Below are positions 46,237 to 55,933 of a stretch of 64,000 nt of DNA, piece by piece. Position 1 is the stretch's first letter. Each line of letters begins with the position of its first letter. The position numbers and the translations under genes were made by a program. The stretch spans positions 930,001 to 994,000 of the forward strand of contig NZ_CANMRL010000001.1 of assembly GCF_947500255.1 (NCBI RefSeq). The letters are read 5' to 3'. The notes under the pieces are model-generated. The model was not told where the DNA came from, ran no database searches, and saw nothing but the letters and a program-made list of their open reading frames with translations. The stretch is from an uncultured Psychroserpens sp. GTDB lineage: Bacteria; Bacteroidota; Bacteroidia; Flavobacteriales; Flavobacteriaceae.

Positions 46237-46449
46237 ATGAGAACTTTAATCCTTATTTTTTCGGCCGTATGCCTATTAAGTTCATCATCTTGTGCTACTC
46301 GTGTAGTTGCTAGACCTGCAACTGTAACGGTTATAAAAACACCTCCGAAACATTACAAAATTGTAAGAGTTAAAGGGAAGCGTTACTACTTCTGGAATGG
46401 GAAACACTATAAAAAAACTAGAAAAGGATATGTGGTTGCGAGAGTGTAG
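46237..46449 (+). CDS. Small basic lipoprotein
   Basis: 70 aa. The lipoprotein signal ends at LLSSSSC (Cys19). The mature 52 residues are strongly basic with repeated Lys/Tyr patterns (KHYKIVRVKGKRYYFWNGKH), giving a compact beta-hairpin-like segment. No family name recognised. Confidence 0.75.
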   Translation: MRTLILIFSAVCLLSSSSCATRVVARPATVTVIKTPPKHYKIVRVKGKRYYFWNGKHYKKTRKGYVVARV

Positions 46450-46477
46450 CTCTCACAACTTCTTTTAAATGGAGCCG

Positions 46478-46560
46478 CATTTTGTAAATCCTCAATAATG
46501 CTATCACATTTTGTAAATCTCAAATAATGTGTTTCAAAATGCTATCACATTTTGTAAATC
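46478..46560. repeat. Triplicated sequence at the 3' end of the EnvC-like gene
   Basis: CATTTTGTAAATC occurs at 46478-46490, 46507-46519 and 46548-46560. For the last two, identity extends to 22 bp (46498-46519 and 46539-46560, 41-bp period). The last copy contains the stop and final codons of the EnvC-like gene, so the others look like duplicated gene ends. Confidence 0.8.
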
Positions 46561-47762
46561 CAATTCGCTGGATTTTGTGGTTTGGCATCTTTAAATATGG
46601 CAAAACCTAAAATGGTTTCGCCTTGTCCGTTAGTAAATACTTCACCAATCACTTGATTTGTGGTCACCTTATCACCTTTCTTTACGTAAATCTTAGATAA
46701 GTTTCTATAAATGGTAATATAATTACCATGTCTAAGCATGATAATCGGGTTTCCATTTTTAACCACAATTATTCTAGAGACTTCGCCATTAAATACTGCC
46801 TTTACTTGTGTGTTTTTAGCTGTGGCGATCCTAACACCATTACTTTTAATAGGTACTGTTCTGTCAATCGGTGAAGGCTGTGTACCAAAACGGATTTTCA
46901 CCACACCTCTTTCAACTGGCCAAGGTAACTTCCCTTTGTTAGATGCGAAATTCTTAGCAATTAATTTAGATTCAGGTGTTAGAGCAAATCCTTTAGACGA
47001 CGATGATTTTCCTGCTTTTCTATTAGATTCTGCTATAGCTTCTCTAATAATACGATTAATCTCTCTGTCGATCTCATCAATTTCCTGCTGCTTCTTTTTA
47101 ATCTTAGTGGTATACGAACTCATACTCTTTCGTATGGTAGCCATAAGTTTTTCTTGTTCTTTGAGTTCTTTTTCAAGTTCTTTTTTAGCAATTCTATTTT
47201 CAGCAACCAATTGTTCTTTATCTTTTTTCTGACGTAATAGATCAGTATTTAACTCTTGAAGCTTTTTAGTTTTAGCCTTAATTAAATCCCCTTGTTCTTT
47301 TTGATAATCTGCATACTGCTTGATATATTGTAACCTTTTATACGCTTGTTTAAAATCTTCAGAAGATAACAAAAACATCACTCGACTCTGCTCAGATTTA
47401 TTCTTGTAAGACTTCACGACCATCTCTGCATATTGTTTTTTTAATGTCGTTAACTGATCTCGCAAACTTGAAATTTCATTCTGATTTGCATTAATCTCAC
47501 GCGTTAGCAAATTAGCTTGATCATTAGTGACCTTTATTAAGTTACGCCTTACACTTACTTTGTAGTTTAGATCTTCAACTAAAGAAATTACAGATTTCTC
47601 TTCTTTCTTATTAGAAAACAATAATGCATTTAGTTGCTTTAGTTCCTTTTGATATTTAACACGTTTGGCTTCTAAAGCTTTTTGTTTATCACTTTGTGCT
47701 GTTATAAAAAAGCTGTTGAACAGTAAAAAAAGAAACGCTATGTAAATAGATCTATTTCGCAT
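46545..47762 (-). CDS. EnvC-like murein hydrolase activator (coiled coil plus M23 domain)
   Basis: 405 aa: a signal peptide (~1-23), a long coiled coil (~25-245) with a Lys/Glu-rich heptad pattern, and a C-terminal M23/LytM domain (~280-405). The peptidase motifs are degraded: the usual HxxxD and HxH positions read KNTQVKAVF and LGFAIFK, and HGNYITIYRNL has Asn where catalytic enzymes have His. So it is probably an activator of amidases rather than a hydrolase. It overlaps the upstream DUF4292 gene by 11 nt. Confidence 0.9.
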   Translation of the reverse strand: MRNRSIYIAFLFLLFNSFFITAQSDKQKALEAKRVKYQKELKQLNALLFSNKKEEKSVISLVEDLNYKVSVRRNLIKVTNDQANLLTREINANQNEISSLRDQLTTLKKQYAEMVVKSYKNKSEQSRVMFLLSSEDFKQAYKRLQYIKQYADYQKEQGDLIKAKTKKLQELNTDLLRQKKDKEQLVAENRIAKKELEKELKEQEKLMATIRKSMSSYTTKIKKKQQEIDEIDREINRIIREAIAESNRKAGKSSSSKGFALTPESKLIAKNFASNKGKLPWPVERGVVKIRFGTQPSPIDRTVPIKSNGVRIATAKNTQVKAVFNGEVSRIIVVKNGNPIIMLRHGNYITIYRNLSKIYVKKGDKVTTNQVIGEVFTNGQGETILGFAIFKDAKPQNPANWIYKM

Positions 47763-48534
47763 CTTCTAATATGATTTCATCAAAACCTGATGGAATTTTA
47801 AAAGGAAACCTAACGTCTTCGTTTACTGAGACCGACTTGTACTCCATCACTACATTGAGTTCTTCGCTATCTTCTACTGCAATGATCTTCATATTTTGAG
47901 GTAAAATTTCCTTATCTACTTTTTGATACCCTAAATAATCTATTTGAAGGAATCGTTTTTTTGAAGGTTGTAATAATTGTTGCGAATCCATTTTAAAATG
48001 TGATGGATTAAGTAGTAAAAACAACTCTAAAAACAAGTCTTGATTTTTAGGTTGAAGGATATAAGAGTTCTCATTAGTTGAAATGATATACTTGTCATCA
48101 TTTAAATCATACAGTGGCTCTCCAATTAATAAACTCTGTACTTTATCAAAATTAAGTTCAATTCCTAAGAGATCACTCAACAACTTATAATCACCATCAA
48201 AATATTGGTTATTTATCTTATCATAAAATCTCACGCTATTTGGTGTAATTATAGCTCTAGCTAAGCCTAGCGTAGCGCTAATCCAAATGGTTTTATCTTT
48301 TTCCATTCTAAGATTGAGCGTATATGATGATTCTTTAAGGTCCTGAATAATATCAATTTTAACTTTAGCTTGAAGTGTTTTAAACTTGGCATCACGCTTT
48401 CCATTTTCCTTTATTAATTGTTTTGCCGATAATTTATCATCTATTTTTCCTGATGCAACAACACTTCGTGCTGATTTACATGAAATGCCTAATGTAATGA
48501 TCAGACAAATTAAACTGATTTTTAAAATCCTCAT
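47752..48534 (-). CDS. DUF4292 lipoprotein
   Basis: 260 aa with a lipoprotein signal (LGISC, Cys19). The mature protein has beta-strand-rich repeats such as LQAKVKIDIIQ and MEKDKTIWISATLGLARAI, which resemble the LolA/LolB-like fold attributed to DUF4292. It probably works in the periplasm on lipid or lipoprotein traffic; this is inference. It lies in an operon between the TPR and EnvC-like genes. Confidence 0.8.
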   Translation of the reverse strand: MRILKISLICLIITLGISCKSARSVVASGKIDDKLSAKQLIKENGKRDAKFKTLQAKVKIDIIQDLKESSYTLNLRMEKDKTIWISATLGLARAIITPNSVRFYDKINNQYFDGDYKLLSDLLGIELNFDKVQSLLIGEPLYDLNDDKYIISTNENSYILQPKNQDLFLELFLLLNPSHFKMDSQQLLQPSKKRFLQIDYLGYQKVDKEILPQNMKIIAVEDSEELNVVMEYKSVSVNEDVRFPFKIPSGFDEIILEDAK

Positions 48535-48539
48535 ATATA

Positions 48540-49901
48540 TTATTGATCTTTCAATAAGGCTGCTGCCTTTTTAGCAAACGTCTCAGATTGTGTTATATTA
48601 TTAATCTGTTTATATGCTTCACTTAATTGCTTGTAGAAATCGGCTTCCATTTTAGGGTTTTCAACCACATAATCAACACCCATTTCCAAACTTTCAATGG
48701 CCTTTTCAGGCTGTTTGATTTTATTATTAGCGACACCATTAATTAAGTATAGAATAGGTTGGGCTGGAAAGATGTCAAGGGCTTCCATACTTTTTTGAGC
48801 GGCTTCTTTATCCTTATTCAAATCTATCTGAAGTAGAAGTACATCTCTAATAATTTTGAATTCATTTGGCTCTTGTTTTAAAGCGTCTTGATAATATCCT
48901 AAGGCTTTTTCTTTATCGTTAGATTTTAAGTAATAATCGCCGAGCTCTAACAAAGTTTTGACACTTTTATCTTCGCTTACTAATGATGTGACTTCAATCA
49001 AATCTGTTTCGTATTCTGGGTTTTCTCCTACAAATTTCACAAAATCATTAAGCACTTTAGCCTTGGCTTCGGGCTTAATTATTGGGCTTGTCAAAACCAC
49101 TTTCATAGATGCTATAGCGCTCGTAGCATTACCTTCATCTAAATAAAATTTATATAAAGCCAAATGCACTAATTGTGATTCTGGATTTAATTTTAACAGA
49201 CGTTTTGCTGCATCAAATGCTTTTTTAGTCTCACCTGTTTCACTATATCTAAAAATAAGGCGTAGGTAATTTGATTCGTCTTCAGGATTGCTTTTTACGC
49301 GCTCCTCAAGGTTTTCTATACGATCTTCATCATTCCCTGTTATATTATATACTTGGTTTCGTAAGTAATCTCTATCTTCACTATAGCCAAGCTGTTCATC
49401 CATTTCGTCAAGTAACTTCAAAGCATCTTTATACTTTTTTACTCTAATGTAAAGAGATGCTAAATCTTGTTTATAATCTGGATGAAACTTAACCAGTTGC
49501 TTAACTGTTTTAAGCGCTCTATCCATATCATTTTGTAAGATATACACATCATACAACTCGTCTAAAAACCACTCGTTTTCAGGTGATTTTGAAACCGCTT
49601 TTTTTAAAGCATCTTCTGCTGCTCCATAATTCTTAAGTGCTTTGTAATTTTTTCCTAGTTCAAAATATAAAACAGGGTCATTATCTTTTAGTTCGATACA
49701 TTTGAGAAGCGCATCAGCAGATTTTTGATAGTTTTCAATGCCTTTTTGTTTAAGAGCTTCAAAGAAATACTCTTGAAATTTATCTTCTACATTTCCCAAA
49801 TCATCATCTGGACGCTTATTGAAATCAACTTGCGCAACACTATTCTGCGGAAACATAAGTATTCCGAAGACAAGAAGCAGGGTGTATAGTTTAGTTTTCA
49901 T
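48540..49901 (-). CDS. Secreted tetratricopeptide repeat protein
   Basis: 453 aa from ATG 49899-49901 (MKTKLYTLLLVFGILMFPQN), which places the signal peptide at the N-terminus; the frame opens 12 codons earlier. At least eight TPR-type helix pairs, for example ALLKCIELKDNDPVLYFELG, AEDALKKAVSKSPENEWFL and ALGYYQDALKQEPNEFKI. It probably acts as a periplasmic scaffold. First of the three envelope genes and 3 nt after the nucleotidyltransferase gene. Confidence 0.88.
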   Translation of the reverse strand: MKTKLYTLLLVFGILMFPQNSVAQVDFNKRPDDDLGNVEDKFQEYFFEALKQKGIENYQKSADALLKCIELKDNDPVLYFELGKNYKALKNYGAAEDALKKAVSKSPENEWFLDELYDVYILQNDMDRALKTVKQLVKFHPDYKQDLASLYIRVKKYKDALKLLDEMDEQLGYSEDRDYLRNQVYNITGNDEDRIENLEERVKSNPEDESNYLRLIFRYSETGETKKAFDAAKRLLKLNPESQLVHLALYKFYLDEGNATSAIASMKVVLTSPIIKPEAKAKVLNDFVKFVGENPEYETDLIEVTSLVSEDKSVKTLLELGDYYLKSNDKEKALGYYQDALKQEPNEFKIIRDVLLLQIDLNKDKEAAQKSMEALDIFPAQPILYLINGVANNKIKQPEKAIESLEMGVDYVVENPKMEADFYKQLSEAYKQINNITQSETFAKKAAALLKDQ

Positions 49902-49940
49902 TATAAAATTCTTCGTATGCTTTGAAAGATAATTCAAGAA

Positions 49941-50960
49941 TTATTCCAAAACAGAGTAATCGCCAATACTAATGGCTTTAAAACCACCATTGTACTTTAC
50001 ATGATTACCAATCATAGCATGGTCTAAATTAGCGTTTTTAATGTTAGTATGGTTTTGAATTAAGCTATTTTTAACGCTTGAATTCTGGATAACACAATTG
50101 TTTCCTATAGAGACATTTGGACCAATGGTTGCATTATGTAACTCTACATGTTCACCAATGTAACAGGGCTCAATAATAGTTGAACCATTATTTTTGATAG
50201 AATTTGCAATCATTTGCTCTTCGCCATCAGCCTTTAAAAACCCTAACATTTTAGTATTGGTCTCTAGTGTAACATTCTTGTTTCCGCAATCCATCCACTC
50301 ATCTACCGTACCTGTTTTAAAGACCTTTCCATCGGCCATCATACGTTTGATACCATCATTAATCTGGTATTCACCTCCATTCATAACGTTTTGATCAAGA
50401 ACTTCTTGTAACTTATCCTTTAAAACGGCTACATCTTTAAAATAATAAATACCTATAACGGCTTGATCGCTTACAAAGGTCTCTGGTTTTTCAACAAGTT
50501 CTACAATCTCTTGATTATCATTAAGTTTTACAACACCATATGCTTCAGGGTTTGCTACTTTTTTTGTCCATATCACACTATCTGCATTAGGATCTAAGTC
50601 AAATTCTGCACGAATAAGTGTATCGGCATAAGCAACTACAGCCGGTCCAGATAAGGATGGCTTTGCACACATAATGGCATGACCCGTACCTAATGGTTGG
50701 TCTTGACGGTAAATAGAAGGTTTAGCACCTAAGCTTGTTGCTAAGCTTTTTAAACTATCAACAACATCGTCTCCAAACCATGCTGGATCACCCAAAACAA
50801 ATGCAATCTCATCAATGGGTTGCTTCAACACCTTAGCAATATCTTTTACTAAACGATGAACAATAGGCTGACCTGCAACTGGTATTAATGGTTTTGGTAC
50901 TGTTAAACTATGTGGTCTTAATCGAGAACCTCGACCAGCCATGGGTACTATTATTTTCAT
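49941..50960 (-). CDS. Sugar-nucleotide-type nucleotidyltransferase with left-handed beta-helix
   Basis: 339 aa. The N-terminal domain (~1-245) carries the nucleotidyltransferase motif GRGSRLRPHSLTVPKPLIPV and resembles glucose-1-phosphate thymidylyl- or mannose-1-phosphate guanylyltransferases. The C-terminal ~90 residues have hexapeptide repeats (IIEPCYIGEHVELHNATIG). The sugar and nucleotide cannot be told from sequence. It is adjacent to a polysaccharide flippase and dut, suggesting a cell-surface glycan role. Confidence 0.88.
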   Translation of the reverse strand: MKIIVPMAGRGSRLRPHSLTVPKPLIPVAGQPIVHRLVKDIAKVLKQPIDEIAFVLGDPAWFGDDVVDSLKSLATSLGAKPSIYRQDQPLGTGHAIMCAKPSLSGPAVVAYADTLIRAEFDLDPNADSVIWTKKVANPEAYGVVKLNDNQEIVELVEKPETFVSDQAVIGIYYFKDVAVLKDKLQEVLDQNVMNGGEYQINDGIKRMMADGKVFKTGTVDEWMDCGNKNVTLETNTKMLGFLKADGEEQMIANSIKNNGSTIIEPCYIGEHVELHNATIGPNVSIGNNCVIQNSSVKNSLIQNHTNIKNANLDHAMIGNHVKYNGGFKAISIGDYSVLE

Positions 50961-50979
50961 TCTATAAGTTGATTCATTT

Positions 50980-51414
50980 TTATTTTACTCCTGTACTTCC
51001 AAATCCGCCTTCGCCTCGTGATGTTTCTGAAAGTTCACTAACCTCAATCCAATCTGCTCTTTCATGTTTAGCAATCACTAATTGTGCAATACGTTCACCA
51101 TTATTTATAGTAAAATCTTCACTAGACAAGTTGACTAAAATCACGCCTATTTCTCCTCTATAATCGGCATCTACAGTTCCTGGAGCATTGAGTACAGTAA
51201 TCCCTTTTTTGGCAGCTAAGCCACTTCTAGGTCTAACCTGGGCTTCGTAGCCAATAGGAAGTTCTATAAATAACCCTGTACCCACAATACTTCGTTCAAG
51301 AGGTTTAAGGGTTCTAGACTCAGATAAGTTGGCTCGTAAATCCATACCAGCAGACGCAATAGTTTCGTAGTGTGGTAAATCGTGATTAGATGTATTAATA
51401 ATCTTTATTTGCAT
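50980..51414 (-). CDS. dut: dUTP diphosphatase
   Basis: 144 aa with all five dUTPase motifs: [41 protein letters not shown] and the C-terminal P-loop-like GEGGFGSTG. It hydrolyses dUTP to dUMP, preventing uracil incorporation. Length fits the trimeric family. Confidence 0.97.
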   Translation of the reverse strand: MQIKIINTSNHDLPHYETIASAGMDLRANLSESRTLKPLERSIVGTGLFIELPIGYEAQVRPRSGLAAKKGITVLNAPGTVDADYRGEIGVILVNLSSEDFTINNGERIAQLVIAKHERADWIEVSELSETSRGEGGFGSTGVK

Positions 51415-51440
51415 GCTTTTATTTATTTCTGCTATAAAAT

Positions 51441-52871
51441 CTAGCTTCTTTTAAGTAATAATTGTAACTCTTTTTTTTCTAAAAAAGCGATTAACGCTAT
51501 GTAGAATAACAAAAATACAGTTCCTATTAAAATATCTCTATCAAAATAGTAATAAGTTATAAAACTTAATCCAGCACTCAATAACAAGTATATTCCAATT
51601 CGATTAATGTCATAAGGTACAGGATAGTATTTTTGACCTAAGGCATATGATATAAGCATCATTAAACCGTAAGCTATTAGTGTTGCATAAGCACAAGCCA
51701 TAAAGCCTATTTTATGAATGAAAATGAGGTTAAATGCAATGGTTATTGCTGCACCAACAATAGAAATATACATACCAAAACGTGTTCTATCTGTTAACTT
51801 ATACCAAATAGATAGGTTATGGTAAATACCTAGGCATAAATTTGCCAATAATACAATTGGTACTATATCCAAGGCTAATAAGTAGCTTTCTTTCTTTATA
51901 AAAACAGGTCGTAATACATCAATATATATCACTACTATCATTAACCCTAAAGCGCCAACGATTGTAAAGTATTTTAATATAGTTGCATAGGTTTGTGTCG
52001 CATTTTCTTTATCTGAATGATTAAAGAAAAATGGTTCTGCTCCCATTCTAAATGCTTGGATAAAGAGCGTCATAAATACAGCTAACTTGTAACATGCGCT
52101 GTAAGCTCCATTTACAAATTCACCTTCCATTTCCGGTAAGAGCCATTTATCTAAATTCTCATTAATTACAAATGCTAAGCCAGCAACCATTATAGGCCAA
52201 CCATAGTTTAATAATTGTTTTAAAATATGAGTATCAAATTGAAGTTTGGCCTTAAAAAAATAAGGTAAAACTAATACTAGCACTACAGCACTTGCAATAA
52301 GGTTTGCAATAAAAATATACTCCACATTATTATCAACATTAAATAGTTGCCTTAAACGCTCTGAGCCGTAGGCTTTAGAAAGTAAAAGCACATTTAATGC
52401 GACAATAACAAGTACATTTAACAGCTTAATTAAAGCAAATTTAATTGGTTTACCTGTTACTCTTAAATAGGCAAAAGGAATGACTATCAATGTGTCAATA
52501 AGCGTAATTCCAACAAGTAATGTATAGAAATCAGTATTGATTCTTAGTGTTTCAGAAATAGGGATCCTAAACAAAAGTAGTAATGCTCCAAAAATAAAAG
52601 TACTCAATACAATGGTTATCATTGCAGTAGACAATACTTTGTTTTTGTCTTTGTTTTTACTAAAAAACCTAAAAAACGAGGTTTCCATGCCATAGGTTAA
52701 AATGACATTAAAAAAAGCGGCAACTACGTAAAACTCAGTATTTTCCGAATATCCTTCGTTTGGAAGCACATCGGTATGCAGTCGCACCAAAAGAAAGTTA
52801 ATAAGTCGCGGCAAAACAATTGCCAAACCATATATAACAGTATCTTTAAAAAAGGATTTTAGTACGCTCAA
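51441..52871 (-). CDS. Polysaccharide flippase (Wzx/MATE-like lipopolysaccharide biosynthesis protein)
   Basis: 476 aa with about 12-14 hydrophobic segments across the whole length and no soluble domain. The N-terminus [20 protein letters not shown] and the [16 protein letters not shown] loop are typical of the polysaccharide transporter/oligosaccharide flippase superfamily. It would move lipid-linked glycan across the inner membrane. In operon-like proximity (26 nt) to dut and the sugar nucleotidyltransferase. Confidence 0.88.
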   Translation of the reverse strand: MSVLKSFFKDTVIYGLAIVLPRLINFLLVRLHTDVLPNEGYSENTEFYVVAAFFNVILTYGMETSFFRFFSKNKDKNKVLSTAMITIVLSTFIFGALLLLFRIPISETLRINTDFYTLLVGITLIDTLIVIPFAYLRVTGKPIKFALIKLLNVLVIVALNVLLLSKAYGSERLRQLFNVDNNVEYIFIANLIASAVVLVLVLPYFFKAKLQFDTHILKQLLNYGWPIMVAGLAFVINENLDKWLLPEMEGEFVNGAYSACYKLAVFMTLFIQAFRMGAEPFFFNHSDKENATQTYATILKYFTIVGALGLMIVVIYIDVLRPVFIKKESYLLALDIVPIVLLANLCLGIYHNLSIWYKLTDRTRFGMYISIVGAAITIAFNLIFIHKIGFMACAYATLIAYGLMMLISYALGQKYYPVPYDINRIGIYLLLSAGLSFITYYYFDRDILIGTVFLLFYIALIAFLEKKELQLLLKRS

Positions 52872-52928
52872 GAGTTCTATTTTGTTCTGCTAAAATTACG
52901 TTTTTAGCAAACGCCAACCAAAGATAAG

Positions 52929-53390
52929 TTATTGCATTACAATTGGTCCATCCTTGTAGTAAATACCTTCGTTTTCAATAAGATTACTTATTTTAAAATA
53001 TTTGGTCTCACCATTTTCACGATAACTCACTACACATTCTCTATTTGTTATTTCAAACGGAAACTCTTTCATTGTATTGAGCTCATGTCCTTCGGAAATA
53101 GGCTTGCGTTTTATTAATTGCGATACATATTTTCCTCTACTCGGAACTAACTTTCCTTTCAGGTTTCTGAAAAACACACTATCAATTACTACATTATTAG
53201 CAGGTGTAAGATTGGCAATATGAAAATTAATTCCTGAACTCCCTACTTTTATTGGAGCTGTCCAATGTTGATAATATGCACGACTATATTGGATTGGTGC
53301 AGTTTTTTCTAGCTTGTAGGCACTTGAGCATCCTAGCATGGAAAAAACGATTAAGAGGCAACAAAACTGGGCAAATTTTGAAGTTTTCAT
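52929..53390 (-). CDS. Lipoprotein of unknown function (paralogue 1)
   Basis: 153 aa. Lipobox at SMLGC (Cys21). It shares with the upstream neighbour (53418) the blocks SSGINFHI versus GSGLNIYI, VIDSVFFRNLKGKL versus ALDSVYFRGRVSKL, and FEITNRECVVSYRENGETKY versus FELKDDECVVSYKQNNKTLY. The two are therefore tandem duplicates. Family not recognised. Confidence 0.75.
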   Translation of the reverse strand: MKTSKFAQFCCLLIVFSMLGCSSAYKLEKTAPIQYSRAYYQHWTAPIKVGSSGINFHIANLTPANNVVIDSVFFRNLKGKLVPSRGKYVSQLIKRKPISEGHELNTMKEFPFEITNRECVVSYRENGETKYFKISNLIENEGIYYKDGPIVMQ

Positions 53391-53417
53391 CTTGGTTAAG
53401 TTTTAGATTTGGTTAAA

Positions 53418-53924
53418 CTAGTTTTTATTTGGTGGAGCACTTGGATAATTTAGTGGCTCCTTTTGTTTCACATTTAAAATTTTATAATATAATGTTTTAT
53501 TGTTTTGTTTGTAACTCACAACGCATTCGTCGTCTTTCAATTCAAAAGGAATTGGTGTCATTTCACCTGGCATTTGATTAGCATACTCTTCTTTTGAATC
53601 ACTACTCATAACTATATCTTTTGGCGAATTATTGTCTGTCCTAAAAGATCCAACTAACAATTGTGAATTCTGTTTTATTTCTAACTTAGAGACTCTGCCT
53701 CTAAAATAAACACTATCTAGCGCAATTGTATGGTCTCCAATAGGAATATATATATTCAACCCAGATCCGCCACCTTGAACACCAGCATTCCAGTTTTGAC
53801 AATACACTTCACCAAAGGGTACAGGTGCTTCTTTTTGAAGTTTTTGTGCACTTGAACATTGTGAGAAACTAGCCATAAGGACGAGCATTAGTAGTAAGGT
53901 AGATATGTGTTTTAGGGCATTCAT
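53418..53924 (-). CDS. Lipoprotein of unknown function (paralogue 2)
   Basis: 168 aa. Lipobox at ASFSQC (Cys23). Paralogue of the following gene on this strand, with a gap of 27 nt, so a two-gene unit. The central and C-terminal domains are conserved between the two, with an extra acidic insertion here (SSDSKEEYANQMPGEM). Confidence 0.75.
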   Translation of the reverse strand: MNALKHISTLLLMLVLMASFSQCSSAQKLQKEAPVPFGEVYCQNWNAGVQGGGSGLNIYIPIGDHTIALDSVYFRGRVSKLEIKQNSQLLVGSFRTDNNSPKDIVMSSDSKEEYANQMPGEMTPIPFELKDDECVVSYKQNNKTLYYKILNVKQKEPLNYPSAPPNKN

Positions 53925-54019
53925 TTTATTTATTCCATGCTATAAATATACAATTTCAAAATTAATGCCATAAAAAGAAGCAAATTAAGTAGAATGCTAT
54001 CTAACAATAACTTACAATT

Positions 54020-54574
54020 TTAATTACTTATTTCTTTTAATATAGAAAGTTCTTTTTTGATTTGTTTTCCAATAAAAAACACCATTACAACTAAGATAAT
54101 TATCGATGAAAACACAATATAAGTATAAAACCCACTCGAAAGGTGTTTCTCAAAAGAAGGAAGCATTAATACAAAACCTATACAATACGCCAAAATAATA
54201 ATTGGCGTAGCTATATAATGTATTCTTATTCTCTTCTTATAATATGAAACCATGTTTTTACTAAAAACAGAGGCGCTTAAGGTAATGTCTATAGCTTTTA
54301 GTTTTTTTATACTAAAATACTCTATACCAATTCTAACCAATAAAGAACCAATCATTAGAGATAGTGCAAAAGATATCAGTCCGCTGTTATAAGCTTCTAT
54401 ATATGTAAAAAAGACTATTAAAATAAGCACAGTAGCTCCCAAAATAACATTAGTTATTATTTGTTTTCTTTTAATACCGCTTAACTTCTTTAGTATTGAT
54501 TCTGAACCATCACTAGGTATATCTTGTTGTGGTTGATTTTTCCATTGGGATTTTAGATCTTCAAATGTTGTCAT
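54020..54574 (-). CDS. Membrane protein encoded with an ECF sigma factor (candidate anti-sigma factor)
   Basis: 184 aa. The N-terminal ~40 residues are cytoplasmic (FEDLKSQWKNQPQQD). Four TM segments lie near 42-60, 65-83, 120-140 and 148-168. It overlaps the sigma gene by 4 nt (ATGA), typical of sigma/anti-sigma pairs. No zinc-finger anti-sigma motif is seen. Anti-sigma activity is inferred only from position. Confidence 0.7.
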   Translation of the reverse strand: MTTFEDLKSQWKNQPQQDIPSDGSESILKKLSGIKRKQIITNVILGATVLILIVFFTYIEAYNSGLISFALSLMIGSLLVRIGIEYFSIKKLKAIDITLSASVFSKNMVSYYKKRIRIHYIATPIIILAYCIGFVLMLPSFEKHLSSGFYTYIVFSSIIILVVMVFFIGKQIKKELSILKEISN

Positions 54575-55059
54575 TTTCTAACGCATTTAGTTAATTCTTT
54601 TTTAATTCTATATATCCTTACTCTAATTGTCTCATGAGACAATCCAGTAATTTCGGCTATTTCTTTTTGAGGTACACCTTCCAACTCTAGAAGTATTATA
54701 CTTTTGTTTTCAGGTTTTAAGCGTCCTATACAATGATATAATTTATTGATTTCAAGCTCTTTATCGTTGTTTTGGTTTTCCGTAGATGCTTCTATATGAT
54801 TAAGATGATTAGATAGCCTAACAGGTTTTTTCTTTCTTAGCTCCAAAAGGCAAGTATTAACAGCAATCCTATAAATCCAGGTGGTAATATTAGACTCATT
54901 TCTAAATGAATCTAAATGCTGCCATACTTTGATAAAAACATCTTGAGTTAAATCTTTTGAAAGCATTGCATCTCCATTAGTATAACCTAAGCATAGACGA
55001 TTTACTTTAGTGTAATTAGCCTCATAGACCTCTTTAAATTGTTTATCTAATGATTTCAT
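54571..55059 (-). CDS. ECF-family RNA polymerase sigma factor
   Basis: 162 aa. Region 2 includes SKDLTQDVFIKVWQHL and ITTWIYRIAVNTCLLELRKK; region 4 includes VPQKEIAEITGLSHETIRVR. It begins directly after the stop of the alpha/beta hydrolase gene and overlaps the membrane protein. A promoter with ECF features (TGTAACA/GTATCTA) lies upstream of the operon, so autoregulation is plausible. Confidence 0.93.
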   Translation of the reverse strand: MKSLDKQFKEVYEANYTKVNRLCLGYTNGDAMLSKDLTQDVFIKVWQHLDSFRNESNITTWIYRIAVNTCLLELRKKKPVRLSNHLNHIEASTENQNNDKELEINKLYHCIGRLKPENKSIILLELEGVPQKEIAEITGLSHETIRVRIYRIKKELTKCVRK

Positions 55060-55905
55060 TTACTCTTGTAACTCTTCATGTATAGCTTTTAATAACCATT
55101 TTGGCTGATCAAACATTATAAAATGAGCAGATTCTTTAGCATATTTAATTGAATATCCTTTTAAGTTTTTATACTGTTCTTCATACGTCTTCTTAACAAC
55201 ATTTTCTCCATAAGGTTGAGTTGCGGCAAGTACAACTACTGGTATTGATATTTTAGCTATGGATGTCCTTAGATCTAATTTAAGCAAATCTGTATAACCG
55301 TAGACATATGTTTTTCGGTCTGCTTTTATAATCCACTCTTTAATTAAAGCATGCTTTTCCTTGTTTAAAGACATTCCTCCTGCCATTTGCGATGCCATAA
55401 CTTCAAAGCTATTAGCATCCATATCTAATACCCTTTGGTTGTATGGGTTATCATACGAAATGGTTTCACTATTAAAATTTGGAATCATCAAAGCACCTGC
55501 TGATGGCAAAGCATCTACAACAATAATCTTTTTGAATTTAGAACTTTGGTCTGTTGCTAACCACAAGCCTAGAGTTCCGCCCATGCTATGTCCTACTATA
55601 GTTGCTTTTTGTAATTTGTTTTTAGCAATATAGTTATTAACTCCTTCTTTAATTTTGGTGAGCCAAGGCTTCTCTATTGCGGGAACATCACCAAACCCAG
55701 CAAAGGTAAACACATGGCATTCATTTGTTTTCGATAGTTCTTTCACAGTGTCTTTCCAAACATCTCCTGTGCATGTAAATCCAGGGAATAATAATATTGG
55801 TTCTCCTTTGCCTTCAACCTTAACATCGAAGGACTTGTTTTGTGCTTCTAAGGTTATACTAAATATTGAAATAGTTAATAGTACAATGATTTTAAATGTT
55901 TTCAT
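55060..55905 (-). CDS. Alpha/beta hydrolase with signal peptide
   Basis: 281 aa. Signal peptide ~1-21. The alpha/beta fold has nucleophile Ser107 in VGHSMGGTLG, an acidic residue late in the sequence and the terminal His in ESAHFIMFDQP. It probably acts in the periplasm; substrate unknown. It is first in the operon with an ECF sigma and a membrane protein, with no spacing to the sigma gene. Such hydrolases are also found in envelope-stress units. Confidence 0.85.
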   Translation of the reverse strand: MKTFKIIVLLTISIFSITLEAQNKSFDVKVEGKGEPILLFPGFTCTGDVWKDTVKELSKTNECHVFTFAGFGDVPAIEKPWLTKIKEGVNNYIAKNKLQKATIVGHSMGGTLGLWLATDQSSKFKKIIVVDALPSAGALMIPNFNSETISYDNPYNQRVLDMDANSFEVMASQMAGGMSLNKEKHALIKEWIIKADRKTYVYGYTDLLKLDLRTSIAKISIPVVVLAATQPYGENVVKKTYEEQYKNLKGYSIKYAKESAHFIMFDQPKWLLKAIHEELQE

Positions 55906-55933
55906 GTTGTATCTTTTTAATTGATTTTCCCTT

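Noticed and set aside
46738-47232. 164-codon open frame on the plus strand
   Set aside because: It is fully antisense to the EnvC-like gene, has biased shadow composition and no start context.
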